Below are positions 1 to 6,669 of a stretch of DNA of 9,973 bases, in pieces. Made by a program: the position numbers and the translations under genes. Source of the stretch: an uncultured Collinsella sp. (GTDB lineage: Bacteria; Actinomycetota; Coriobacteriia; Coriobacteriales; Coriobacteriaceae); assembly GCA_900551185.1 (NCBI GenBank), contig URVF01000047.1:1-9973 (forward strand), given 5' to 3'. The notes beneath the pieces are model-generated. The model was not told the origin of the DNA and made no database searches. It saw nothing but the letters and a program-made list of their open reading frames with translations. Every line of letters begins with the position of its first letter. Positions within the stretch are counted from its first letter, which is position 1.

Positions 1-49
1 ACGAGATCATGCCTAGTCTCGTGGGCTCGGAGATGTGTATAAGAGACAG
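1..49 (+). other. Nextera i7/read-2 adapter (sequencing artefact)
   Basis: Positions 16-49 are the Nextera read-2 transposase adapter, ending in the 19-bp Tn5 mosaic end AGATGTGTATAAGAGACAG (31-49). Positions 8-15 (CATGCCTA) are where the i7 index sits and match the index I recall as N706. Positions 1-7 (ACGAGAT) are the end of the P7 primer. This is library DNA, not genome. It creates a false start (ATG at 9) and a false N-terminus MPSLVGSEMCIRDR on the first gene. Genomic sequence begins at about base 50. Confidence 0.99.
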
Positions 50-668
50 GCTGAGCTGCGTGGTGCCGGCGCTCGAGCGCCCGTGGAAGGCGGCGCTTTC
101 CCGTACCTGCACGGGACGCGTGCTCACGGTGGGACCGGGACTTAAGACCGGCATGCCCGTCCACTACGACGACCCGGCCGAGATCGGCCCCGACCGCATC
201 GCCGATGCCGTGGCGGCCCGTGCCGTCTACGGCTCTCCGTGCATCGTGATCGACCTGGGCACGACGACCAATATCGAGGTCATCGACGCGCACGGCACCT
301 TTGTGGGCGGCGTCATCGCGCCGGGGCTGGCGCTCGGCGCCCGCTCGCTTTCGGCGGCAGCAGCGCGTCTGCCGCAGGTCGAGCCCTCGGCACCCACGCA
401 TGTAATCGGCCGCAACACGCGCGAGGCCATGCGCTCGGGCGTGGTCTTGGGCGAGGTGGCCCGCATCGACGGCATGCTCGACATGGTGCTCGCCGAGATG
501 CGCGCGACCAAGGCCGCGGGGGAGGGCGACGTGCCCATCGTCATTACCGGCGACGATGCCGAGGCACTCGCGTCGCTGGTCGGTCACAGTCTGACGGTCG
601 ACGACGCGCTGACGTTGCGGGGTCTCGCCGAGCTCTACCACATCAACCAAAAGCCCCGCCGCGTGTAA
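50..668 (+). CDS. coaX: Type III pantothenate kinase, 5'-truncated
   Basis: This is the C-terminal part, about 205 residues, of CoaX, the cytoplasmic kinase that phosphorylates pantothenate in the first step of coenzyme A synthesis. The family is usually about 255 residues, so some 50 N-terminal residues are missing, including the first phosphate-binding DxGNT motif. They are lost because the left adapter cuts the gene; the reading frame enters at 51. Family features that can be seen are the block VGPGLKTGMPVHYDDP, the GPDRIADAVAA segment (GxDR motif), the second ATP/phosphate motif IDLGTTTNIEVID, and GGVIAPGL with the following helix. The usual second motif is DxGTATTxD, so this copy differs at two positions. 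The gene stops with TAA at 666-668. An inverted repeat starts inside that stop codon. The family call is firm; the true start cannot be seen. Confidence 0.93.
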
Positions 669-705
669 AGGTGAGGGCGCCGGTGGGACAAACGCCCCCA
701 CCTTT
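667..705 (+). repeat. Inverted repeat after coaX: possible terminator or diverged GGGACA hairpin
   Basis: Arms 667-679 (AAAGGTGAGGGCG) and 693-705 (CGCCCCCACCTTT) pair over 13 bp with one mismatch around a 13-nt loop (680-692) that contains GGGACA. A second, mutually exclusive hairpin pairs GGTGGG (682-687) with CCCACC (697-702). It starts in the coaX stop codon and could end coaX transcription, although only three T residues follow. Its arm and loop sizes match the GGGACAGG hairpins elsewhere in the window, but the loop lacks the final GG, so membership of that family is uncertain. Confidence 0.5.
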
Positions 706-709
706 CACC

Positions 710-718
710 TGCTACAAT
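710..718 (+). promoter_or_regulatory. Extended -10 promoter for the dCMP deaminase gene
   Basis: TGCTACAAT (710-718) fits an extended -10 element (TGn plus TACAAT). No good -35 is seen, which an extended -10 can tolerate. Transcription would begin near 725 and give a leader of about 28 nt. An in-frame ATG at 717 overlaps this box and would lie upstream of the predicted transcript start, which argues for translation starting at 753. Confidence 0.45.
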
Positions 719-752
719 GGGTCAAACTATTGCGATTACGGAGGTGTCTGCC

Positions 753-1277
753 ATGTCGGACGATCTTCATCAAACTTCGTCAGGCAAGCGCCTGGACGTC
801 ATTAGCTGGGACGAGTTCTTTATGAGCGTGGCCATCGCCGCGCAGCGCCGCAGCAAGGACCCCAACACGCAGGTGGGTGCGTGCATCGCCAACACCAACC
901 ACCGCATCCTTTCGGTGGGCTACAACGGTACACCCTCGGCGCTCAACGACGACTTTTTTCCGTGGGGTACGAGCGACGACCCGCTGCAGGACAAGCACAA
1001 CTACGTGGTCCATGCCGAGGCCAACGCCGTTCTTAACTACCGTGGCTCGCTCAAGGACCTCGAGGGTTCCACGGTCTACGTCACGCTGTTCCCGTGCCAC
1101 GACTGCGCCAAGATTTTGGCTCAGGTGGGCGTGGGCGAGGTCGTCTACCTGGACAACAAGTACGCCGACACCGATGACGGACGCATCAGCCGCCGCATCC
1201 TCGACTCCTGTGGCATCAGCTACCGCCAGGTCATCGTCGATGTCCAGATTGGTACCGGGGGACAGGCTCGACAGTAA
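753..1277 (+). CDS. dCMP deaminase (ComEB-type cytidine/deoxycytidylate deaminase)
   Basis: Zinc enzyme of 174 residues predicted to deaminate dCMP to dUMP, which feeds thymidylate synthesis in the cytoplasm. The zinc site is complete: HAE at residues 87-89 (His ligand and catalytic Glu) and PCHDC at 114-118 (two Cys ligands). GYNGTP at 56-61 is typical of dCMP deaminases and separates this from tRNA or cytidine deaminases. Length agrees with the family. The ATG at 753 is chosen because GGAGGT (740-745) lies 7 nt upstream. The alternative in-frame ATG at 717 has no ribosome site and lies in the -10 box. The gene is probably expressed from its own promoter rather than with coaX. Related proteins in Bacillus are called ComEB, but nothing here points to a competence role. 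Confidence 0.93.
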   Translation: MSDDLHQTSSGKRLDVISWDEFFMSVAIAAQRRSKDPNTQVGACIANTNHRILSVGYNGTPSALNDDFFPWGTSDDPLQDKHNYVVHAEANAVLNYRGSLKDLEGSTVYVTLFPCHDCAKILAQVGVGEVVYLDNKYADTDDGRISRRILDSCGISYRQVIVDVQIGTGGQARQ

Positions 1278-1447
1278 TATGCGTTGTCGCTATCTGACGA
1301 CGAACGCAGCTCAAAGAGCCCCGTCCCAAATTGACTGCTCGTGAAAGTCGTGTCCGCGCGCATGGACGGCTCGTGAGCGGGTACACGGCTGTAGTAACAT
1401 AGCTCTGTCCGCGGGCGTGCCCGCGTTATTGTGAGAAAGGAGCCCCT
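1278..1447 (+). promoter_or_regulatory. Intergenic region with GC-rich hairpin before the NifU-domain gene
   Basis: This 170-nt gap holds no gene I can support. The clearest structure is a perfect 7-bp stem, CGCGGGC (1410-1416) with GCCCGCG (1419-1425), followed by TTATT. It ends only 22 nt before the next start codon. It could terminate the dCMP deaminase transcript or act as a leader attenuator for the next gene. A weak -10-like TAACAT lies at 1395-1400 without a convincing -35. The octamer TGTCCGCG occurs twice (1351-1358 and 1406-1413). Confidence 0.4.
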
Positions 1448-1726
1448 GTGGCTGTTAACGAAGAGCTGCTTAAGAAGGTTCTTGAGGAGATCCGCCCCAA
1501 CCTGCAGGCTGACGGCGGCGATATGGAGTATGTAGGCGTCGACGACGAGGGCGTCGTCCAGCTTGAGCTTCAGGGCGCCTGCGCCGGCTGCCCTATGAGC
1601 GCACTGACCCTGTCCATGGGTATCGAGCGTATCCTCAAGGAGCATGTGCCCGGCGTTACCCGTGTTGAGCAGATCAATGCCTCCGGCGAGACCGACGATC
1701 TGTACGACGAGTACGCGCCGTTCTAA
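1448..1726 (+). CDS. NifU C-terminal domain Fe-S scaffold protein
   Basis: Small cytoplasmic protein of 92 residues made almost entirely of the NifU C-terminal (Nfu) domain, which carries or delivers Fe-S clusters to client proteins. The diagnostic CxxC is CAGC at residues 45-48, within LQGACAGCPMSALTL. The preceding RPNLQADGGDMEYV is the classic N-terminal signature of the domain. The last ~14 residues form an acidic tail. The start is GTG at 1448, with AAAGGAG (1436-1442) 5 nt upstream. No sufS, sufB or iscU-like partner is visible in the window, so it is a stand-alone Nfu. It is followed by two hairpins that probably end its transcript. Confidence 0.93.
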   Translation: MAVNEELLKKVLEEIRPNLQADGGDMEYVGVDDEGVVQLELQGACAGCPMSALTLSMGIERILKEHVPGVTRVEQINASGETDDLYDEYAPF

Positions 1727-1737
1727 GATCCGAAAGC

Positions 1738-1811
1738 TGCGGACGGCATACTCCGCATAGACGTTACGCCCAAATATGCGGCTGCGAGCGCAAGGCCCGC
1801 GGCCGCATTTG
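1738..1811 (+). terminator. Intrinsic terminator after the NifU-domain gene
   Basis: ATGCGGCTGCG (1776-1786) pairs with CGCGGCCGCAT (1798-1808) over 11 bp with one G-T pair and an 11-nt loop, followed by TTTG. A smaller hairpin precedes it: TGCGGA (1738-1743) with TCCGCA (1752-1757). The stem covers the in-frame ATG at 1776, which therefore is unlikely to be the start of lgt. Confidence 0.6.
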
Positions 1812-1835
1812 TATGTAGGGAGCAGGGGGACCGAT

Positions 1836-2657
1836 ATGCTCAACGACCTCTACCATATGCTTGATCCCGTCGCCATTTCGGCGGGGCCCATCACCATCTA
1901 CTGGTACGGCTTGGCCTATGTGGTCGGGGCTTTGCTCACGGCGGTCGTCATGTATCGCACGCAGCGCCGTTGGGGTTTTGACATTACGGTCGACGACCTG
2001 ACGAGCGTCGTGGTCGGCGCGGTCTTCGGCCTCATCATCGGCGCGCGCCTGTTTTACGTCGTCTTTTACGGCGATGGCTACTATTGGACCCACCCGCTCG
2101 AGATCTTTGCCACCAACGAGGGCGGCATGAGCTTCCATGGCGGCCTGGTGGGCGGCATTATCGGCGGCATCATCGTGTGCCGCATGTATAAGCTCGACGC
2201 ATGGACTTTGGCAGACCTTGCCGTCATAGGCGCGCCGCTGGCCTTGTGCCTGGGCCGTTGTGCCAACTTTGTCAATGGTGAGCTGTGGGGCAAGCCGACC
2301 GATCTGCCCTGGGGCGTGATCTTTGGCGGCACCGCGGGCGATATGCCGCGCCATCCCTCCCAACTCTACGAGGCATTTCTCGAGGGCATCGTGCTCTTCT
2401 GCATTCTGCAGGTGCTCAGCCGCAAAAAACCGCTGCTGCCCCAGGGTACGTTTATGGGTGTGTTTGTGATGGGTTACGGCATCGTCCGCTTCCTCATTGA
2501 GTTTGTGCGCGTACCCGATGCCCAGCTGGGCTATCTGCTGGGCGGCGTCATCACCATGGGTCAGCTACTGAGCCTGCCACTCGTGATTGCGGGCCTGGCG
2601 CTCATCATCTTTGCTCGTCGCCGCAACCGTCCCCAGCGCATCTACCTGGACGCCTAA
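1836..2657 (+). CDS. lgt: Prolipoprotein diacylglyceryl transferase
   Basis: Integral membrane enzyme of 273 residues. It moves diacylglycerol from phosphatidylglycerol to the lipobox cysteine of prolipoproteins, the first step of lipoprotein maturation. The Lgt signature GRCANFVNGELWG is at residues 140-152. H101 in MSFHGG and R141 correspond to the essential His and Arg of the E. coli enzyme. HPSQLYEA (173-180) and RFLIEFVRVPD (218-228) are also family blocks. Several hydrophobic segments span the chain, from about residues 22-40 to 241-260. The ATG at 1836 is preferred over 1776 because AGGGGGA (1824-1830) lies 5 nt upstream, and 1776 lies in a terminator stem and would add 20 non-conserved residues. 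A GGGACAGG hairpin begins 6 nt after the stop. Confidence 0.97.
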   Translation: MLNDLYHMLDPVAISAGPITIYWYGLAYVVGALLTAVVMYRTQRRWGFDITVDDLTSVVVGAVFGLIIGARLFYVVFYGDGYYWTHPLEIFATNEGGMSFHGGLVGGIIGGIIVCRMYKLDAWTLADLAVIGAPLALCLGRCANFVNGELWGKPTDLPWGVIFGGTAGDMPRHPSQLYEAFLEGIVLFCILQVLSRKKPLLPQGTFMGVFVMGYGIVRFLIEFVRVPDAQLGYLLGGVITMGQLLSLPLVIAGLALIIFARRRNRPQRIYLDA

Positions 2658-2663
2658 CCACCA

Positions 2664-2702
2664 AAACCACCACAAAGGGGACAGGCACCTTTGTGGTGGT
2701 TT
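2664..2702 (+). repeat. GGGACAGG hairpin repeat, copy A
   Basis: AAACCACCACAAAGG (2664-2678) and CCTTTGTGGTGGTTT (2688-2702) form a perfect 15-bp inverted repeat. Taking the arms to the AAA/TTT boundary leaves the 13-nt loop GGGGACAGGCACC (2677-2689). It lies 6 nt after the lgt stop. No T-run follows, so it is not a standard intrinsic terminator. The loop closely matches copy C while the arms differ. Confidence 0.85.
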
Positions 2703-2727
2703 GCTGGGCAACGATGACAGAACCGTA

Positions 2728-2781
2728 ACGTTTCCTCAGATAAAACCTGCCAAAATAAACCTGTCCCTTTTTGGCAGGTTT
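2728..2781 (-). repeat. GGGACAGG hairpin repeat, copy B (inverted orientation)
   Basis: The core is a perfect 13-bp inverted repeat, AAACCTGCCAAAA (2743-2755) and TTTTGGCAGGTTT (2769-2781), around the 13-nt loop TAAACCTGTCCCT. The GGGACAGG therefore reads on the minus strand. With its left flank, 2728-2780 matches the reverse complement of copy D (7604-7656) at 49 of 53 positions with no gaps. It sits just upstream of the ribosome site of the next gene, so if transcribed it could form a leader hairpin. Confidence 0.85.
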
Positions 2782-2801
2782 CTAGAAAGGCTCTTTGGAC
2801 T

Positions 2802-4985
2802 GTGAAGGATTCCGACCTCTCCACAACGGCTGCGCGCGACGCTGCCCGCATCGTCTGGTTTAAGCGCTACCCCGCCAAGCAGACGCTCATCTCATTTTTG
2901 CTCGCGCTGTTGGCGACCACGGCGTTTTCCATCGATCCCGCCCCGGTGTCGAGCAACGCGGTCCTGGCGATCGATCCCAAGGCGACGGGCGCGCTCTACG
3001 TGTGCTACGAGGTGCTTCTCTCGTTTGCCGGCCATACCGACGCAGTGATGCTGCTCGCGCTTGCCTGTTTGCTCACGCTGCCGTTTCGCTATGTGTTCTT
3101 TGGCCGCGGTGACGCTTGGCGCCCGTCGGTCGTGCTGCCATCGCTGTTCTTTGCCGTTTGCATGGTGTTCGGCCGTAGCTACGACCTCACCGATTCGGCT
3201 GAGATTGTGCTGGGCGACAAGGCACGCGTTATCTGCGCCTGGATTGGTGGCGCGGGCTGGATGCTTCTGGCGATTGTGGCCTTCTATCTGGCTTTTGAGT
3301 TTTTGGATTGGTTGGGCTCCCGCCGCATTCCGTTTTCGGAGGCGCATTTTGGCCGCGTGTGGCGTGTTGTCCACGCCGTGCTCTCGGTTCATCCCTTTGT
3401 CGGGCCGTTTCTTGTGCTCATGATTGTCTGGGCGCCCACGCTTATCGCCTCGCTGCCCGGCCTCTTTATGGGAGACACGGGCGCGCAGGTCCGCCAATGG
3501 TTCAACTACCCCAACGGCACGAGCGATTACCTACGCCTGCTTAACCCCAACGTGCTACTCAACGGACATCATCCGGTGGTGCACACGGCCATCATCGGCT
3601 CGTGTGTGCAGCTGGGGCTTTCGCTATTTAACAGCGCCAATGCGGGCCTTGCCATCTATACTTGTGCCCAATTCGTCATCACCGCCGCCTGCATGTCCTA
3701 TTCCATATCGTCGCTGCGCAAGCTGGGCGTGAGCCTGCCGGTCCGCGGCGTCATCTTGCTGTTCTTTGCGTTTATGCCGATGTTCTCTAACTACGCGGCG
3801 TTGCTCACCAAAGACGTGCTCTTTGCCGACGCGTTCTTGGTGCTGCTGGTACAGACCGTCAAGCTCGTGGCATGTGGCTTGCCCCGTCGTGATGCCAATG
3901 TCGAGCGAGCGGGCGAGAAAGCCCCCGTGCTCTTTGCGCGCCATGACTGGCTGTTGCTCGTGCTGGGTGCCATGGGTTCCACGTTTTTGCGCAATGGCGG
4001 CTTGGTCTTTCCGTTGGCGGCCTGCGTGATTGCGGCGGCGTTTTGCGCCTGGGATGTACATGTCGCTCGTCGTGCGGCTAAGCAGATGGGCACTACGGTC
4101 TCATGCGCCACGCCGCGCTTCCGCTGGGTGGGAGTTCTTGCGGTGCTTGCACTCTGCCTTGCCTCTAATATGTACTTCACCAAGGTCTTTATGCCGGCGC
4201 ACGATATCACGCCTGGTTCCAAGCGCGAAATCCTTTCGATTCCGTTCCAGCAGACGGCTCGTTTCGTCCAAAAGCACGACGGCCTCAACTCGGGCGTCAA
4301 CCCCACGGTTAAGGAGGACGGCACCATCGTGGAGGCTCCTTGCGACGGCTTGGTGACCGACGAAGAGCGTGCCGTGATCGACCGTGTGCTCAAGTACGAG
4401 AATCTGGGCCGCCGTTACAACCCGGATAAGTCGGACGCCGTCAAAAATTGCTTTAACGAGTACGCCTCGCAGGAGGACATCAAGGCCTATTTTGAGGTGT
4501 GGGCTCAGATGTTCAAAAAGGATCCCGAGTGTTATATCTCGGCGCTCATCAATAACTACTACGGCTACTTTTATCCGAGTGCCCGCGATGCTTGGGTCTA
4601 CAGCACGGCGCGCAGTGCCGAGATTATGGCAAAGCCCGATAACCTCAAGTACTTCGACTTCCATCCGGTCGATAGCAAGGTTGTACGCTGGTGCGACCAC
4701 CTGATCAACCTGTACCGCGTGGCGGTGCAGCGCATCCCGTTTATCTCGCTCACCATGAGCTCGGCCACCTATGTGTGGATCATGATCGCCGTGGTGGTCT
4801 ATCTGCTACGTCGTCATTCGTGGCGCGGGCTGGCCATTTGGGTGCCGCTGCTGGGCGTGCTCGCCGTGTGCCTGATCGGTCCCTGCAACGGCTCGACCTA
4901 CATGCGCTACCTGTATCCGGTCATCGCCTGCATGCCCTTTGCCATCGGCGCCACCATCACCCGCAGCGATCTCCTCTGGTCCTAA
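2802..4985 (+). CDS. Large polytopic membrane protein, DUF6020-like (possible GT-C glycosyltransferase)
   Basis: 727-residue membrane protein resembling the DUF6020 proteins found in Collinsella relatives; function unproven. There are roughly a dozen hydrophobic segments, at about residues 28-45, 68-98, 107-124, 143-168, 197-220, 283-300, 312-330, 340-358, 383-418, 441-459, 652-670, 676-693 and 702-720. A soluble stretch of about 185 residues (462-645) before the last three helices is probably extracellular. Conserved-looking polar motifs in loops are GDTGAQ (224-229), NGHHPVVHT (254-262), LTKD (335-338), FLRNGG (395-400) and SIPFQQTAR (479-487). An acidic motif after an early helix plus many helices recalls GT-C glycosyltransferases that use polyprenyl-phosphate sugars, but that is inference. 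The start is GTG at 2802; the candidate ribosome site AGAAAGG (2784-2790) is rather distant at 11 nt. The gene lies between hairpin repeats. Confidence 0.8.
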   Translation: MKDSDLSTTAARDAARIVWFKRYPAKQTLISFLLALLATTAFSIDPAPVSSNAVLAIDPKATGALYVCYEVLLSFAGHTDAVMLLALACLLTLPFRYVFFGRGDAWRPSVVLPSLFFAVCMVFGRSYDLTDSAEIVLGDKARVICAWIGGAGWMLLAIVAFYLAFEFLDWLGSRRIPFSEAHFGRVWRVVHAVLSVHPFVGPFLVLMIVWAPTLIASLPGLFMGDTGAQVRQWFNYPNGTSDYLRLLNPNVLLNGHHPVVHTAIIGSCVQLGLSLFNSANAGLAIYTCAQFVITAACMSYSISSLRKLGVSLPVRGVILLFFAFMPMFSNYAALLTKDVLFADAFLVLLVQTVKLVACGLPRRDANVERAGEKAPVLFARHDWLLLVLGAMGSTFLRNGGLVFPLAACVIAAAFCAWDVHVARRAAKQMGTTVSCATPRFRWVGVLAVLALCLASNMYFTKVFMPAHDITPGSKREILSIPFQQTARFVQKHDGLNSGVNPTVKEDGTIVEAPCDGLVTDEERAVIDRVLKYENLGRRYNPDKSDAVKNCFNEYASQEDIKAYFEVWAQMFKKDPECYISALINNYYGYFYPSARDAWVYSTARSAEIMAKPDNLKYFDFHPVDSKVVRWCDHLINLYRVAVQRIPFISLTMSSATYVWIMIAVVVYLLRRHSWRGLAIWVPLLGVLAVCLIGPCNGSTYMRYLYPVIACMPFAIGATITRSDLLWS

Positions 4986-4986
4986 T

Positions 4987-5019
4987 TTGGTGCAAAGGGG
5001 ACAGGTTACTTTGCACTAA
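4987..5019 (+). repeat. GGGACAGG hairpin repeat, copy C
   Basis: TTGGTGCAAA (4987-4996) pairs with TTTGCACTAA (5010-5019) with one G-T pair, leaving the 13-nt loop GGGGACAGGTTAC (4997-5009). It begins 1 nt after the stop of the preceding membrane protein gene. The loop shares GGGGACAGG with copy A, while the arms are different but still complementary. No T-run follows. Confidence 0.8.
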
Positions 5020-5150
5020 GGGGCTGCATCATCACGACGCCTTCATTTTGGGGTTTATCTCGCAGGCCAGTAGGTATATCATAACGACGTTTGTTTATAT
5101 TGCCCGAGCATCTGCGCTGGGCTTTAGGTCGAAACCGATAGGAGACACGT
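5020..5150 (+). promoter_or_regulatory. Presumed yebC promoter region
   Basis: The stretch before yebC becomes AT-rich. Candidate -10 boxes are TATCAT (5077-5082) and TATATT (5096-5101). Neither has a convincing -35 at 17 nt, so the exact promoter is undecided. A promoter is expected because yebC is separated from the upstream gene by 165 nt and a hairpin repeat. Confidence 0.3.
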
Positions 5151-5957
5151 ATGTCCGGACACTCTAAGTGGGCCACAACCAAGCATCGTAAGGGCGCGCA
5201 GGACGCCAAGCGTTCCGCCCTCTTCTCCAAGCTGAGCCGCAACATCACCGTTGCTGCCCGTCTCGGCGGCGACCCGCTGCCCGAGAACAACGCCAGCCTC
5301 GCCGCTGCCGTTTCCAAGGCCAAGGCTCAGTCCATGCCTAAGGACAAGATCAAGTCCGCTATCGACAAGGCTTTTGGTTCGGGTGCCGATGCCGCCGTCT
5401 ACGAGAACATCGTGTACGAGGGCTACGGTCCTGCCGGTGTCGCCGTCTACGTCGACTGCCTGACCGACAACCGCAACCGCACCGCCGCTGATGTCCGTTC
5501 CGCCTTCTCCCACGCTGGTGGCAACCTGGGCACCTCCGGCTCCGTCGCCTTCCAGTTTGAGCGCAAGGGCCAGATCGTCGTCGCCAAGGAGATCCTGGAC
5601 GAGAACGCCAAGAAGGAGACCATGATCGCCAACGGTGCTGCCGGTGACGAGGATGAGTTCATGATGGCCATCGCCGAGGCCGGTGGCGAGGACTACGAGG
5701 ACGCCGGCGAGGAGTGGATCGTCTGGACTACTGCCAACGAGGTCATGGCTGTCTCCAAGGCGCTCGAGGAGCAGGGCGTCCAGGTCAAGGGCTCCGAGAC
5801 CACCATGGTCCCGACCACCCCGACCGAGGTCTCCGGCGCCGACGCCAAGAAGGTTCAGCGCCTCATCGACCGTCTTGAGGAGCTCGACGACGTCCAGGAT
5901 GTTTACAGCACCATGGACATGACCGACGAGGTCATCGCTGCCCTCGAGGAGGAGTAG
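5151..5957 (+). CDS. yebC: YebC/PmpR (TACO1) family protein
   Basis: 268-residue cytoplasmic protein of the YebC/TACO1 family. Members were first annotated as transcriptional regulators (PmpR); later work links them to translation, including relief of stalling at proline-rich stretches. The N-terminal block MSGHSKWATTKHRKGAQDAK followed by LFSKLSRNI, and SMPKDKIKSAIDKA near residue 65, are the family hallmarks. YENIVYEGYGPAGVAVYVD and TDNRNRTAADVRSAF mark the second domain. The usual length is about 240-250, so this copy is slightly long; the tail is acidic (LEEE). The ATG at 5151 has AGGAGA (5140-5145) 5 nt upstream. Codon choice is strongly biased toward C-ending codons and AAG/GAG, more than in the membrane protein before it, which suggests high expression. 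In many bacteria yebC neighbours ruvC; that gene is not here. Confidence 0.96.
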   Translation: MSGHSKWATTKHRKGAQDAKRSALFSKLSRNITVAARLGGDPLPENNASLAAAVSKAKAQSMPKDKIKSAIDKAFGSGADAAVYENIVYEGYGPAGVAVYVDCLTDNRNRTAADVRSAFSHAGGNLGTSGSVAFQFERKGQIVVAKEILDENAKKETMIANGAAGDEDEFMMAIAEAGGEDYEDAGEEWIVWTTANEVMAVSKALEEQGVQVKGSETTMVPTTPTEVSGADAKKVQRLIDRLEELDDVQDVYSTMDMTDEVIAALEEE

Positions 5958-5962
5958 CGCCC

Positions 5963-5980
5963 GCACGGGTTAAGCCGTGC
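5963..5980 (+). other. Short hairpin after yebC
   Basis: GCACGG (5963-5968) and CCGTGC (5975-5980) form a 6-bp stem with a 6-nt loop, 5 nt after the yebC stop. It lacks a T-run. It may help end the yebC transcript or protect its 3' end. Confidence 0.4.
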
Positions 5981-6026
5981 ATATCTGGGCATAATGAAGC
6001 GAGCATGCAAGCCTCGTGGAATAGAT

Positions 6027-6070
6027 GAGCCGGATCCGCGTGCGTAGAGCACCGGACCCGGCTCTTTTAT
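6027..6070 (+). terminator. Intrinsic terminator between yebC and amaP
   Basis: GAGCCGG (6027-6033) pairs with CCGGCTC (6058-6064). After one mismatch the stem continues with TCCG (6035-6038) and CGGA (6053-6056). A TTTTAT tail follows at 6065-6070. This is the clearest terminator for yebC, 70 nt after its stop. Its T-tail runs into the TATAAT box of the next operon. Confidence 0.75.
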
Positions 6071-6073
6071 AAT
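6068..6073 (+). promoter_or_regulatory. TATAAT -10 box for the amaP-asp23 operon
   Basis: A perfect TATAAT consensus lies at 6068-6073, 51 nt before amaP. It is formed partly from the T-tail of the preceding terminator. No recognisable -35 is present at 16-18 nt because the terminator stem occupies that place, so the assignment is tentative. Confidence 0.4.
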
Positions 6074-6123
6074 GATGCGAACCGTTTTGCATTTCGAGAG
6101 CCGAGATTTGAAGGGAGCGCCGC

Positions 6124-6669
6124 GTGCGCGTACTCAAACGAGCCCTAGCGATCGTGTATCTTGCCGCCACCATCGTGGCGCTGGGTACGCTTGTCTGCCA
6201 GTTTTGGGGGCCGTATACGTATCGCTTTATGCTGCTGATGCGCGACCCCATGCCGCGCATTGTCGTGACGGCATGCGGCGGAGTTGTGGCGATCGGCGTG
6301 CTGGTAAGCTTCTTCCGCCTGATGTTTGCTCGTCGCGAGCCGTCCTGCGTGCATCCGGCGGGGGAGCGCAATATCGAGGTCACCCTTGCGGCGCTTTCTT
6401 CGTGTGCTAGGGCTGCTGCCGAGCGCGACGACCGCGTGATGATCGAGCGCGTCGAGGCGCGCGTACAGGGCTCCGACGAATCGCGCGTCTGTTTTAAGGT
6501 CGACGCCATCGCGCTTGACGATAAAGACGTGGCGTCTCTGGCTACTGCGATGCAGCGGCGCATCGAGGAAGCTTGCGACACCATGCTCGGCACGCCGGGC
6601 ACGACCACGCGCGTCCGTTTTTTGCCGTCCAAGACTACCGTCCAGACCGTGGAGGTTTCCGGTGAGTGA
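6124..6669 (+). CDS. amaP: Alkaline shock response membrane anchor protein AmaP
   Basis: 181-residue protein with two N-terminal membrane helices (about residues 6-26 and 45-68) and a cytoplasmic-looking C-terminal part (70-181). This is the layout of AmaP, which in Staphylococcus aureus tethers Asp23 to the membrane. The C-terminal part is mixed alpha/beta and ends in a beta-rich RVRFLPSKTTVQTVEV. Sequence alone would give a weaker call; the neighbouring DUF2273 and Asp23 genes make it convincing. The start is GTG at 6124, with AAGGGAG (6111-6117) 6 nt upstream. Its end overlaps the next gene by 8 nt, which suggests translational coupling. It is the first gene of a three-gene operon. Confidence 0.82.
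   Translation: MRVLKRALAIVYLAATIVALGTLVCQFWGPYTYRFMLLMRDPMPRIVVTACGGVVAIGVLVSFFRLMFARREPSCVHPAGERNIEVTLAALSSCARAAAERDDRVMIERVEARVQGSDESRVCFKVDAIALDDKDVASLATAMQRRIEEACDTMLGTPGTTTRVRFLPSKTTVQTVEVSGE

Noticed and set aside
9..50. Apparent N-terminus of the first gene from ATG at 9
   Set aside because: It is encoded by the Nextera adapter; the real CoaX N-terminus is outside the window.
717..752. Earlier ATG (717) for the dCMP deaminase
   Set aside because: It overlaps a TACAAT box, has no ribosome site and adds 12 residues not typical of the family; 753 has GGAGGT at good spacing.
1776..1835. Earlier ATG (1776) for lgt
   Set aside because: It lies in a terminator stem, has no ribosome site and adds 20 residues absent from Lgt proteins.
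2664..2702. Hairpin copy A as an ordinary lgt terminator
   Set aside because: The stem is strong but no T-run follows, and the conserved loop is shared with unrelated positions, so repeat-family membership explains it better.
5124..5966. 280-codon minus-strand open frame opposite yebC
   Set aside because: It is Leu/Gly/Val/Asp-rich antisense shadow; yebC is unambiguous on the plus strand.
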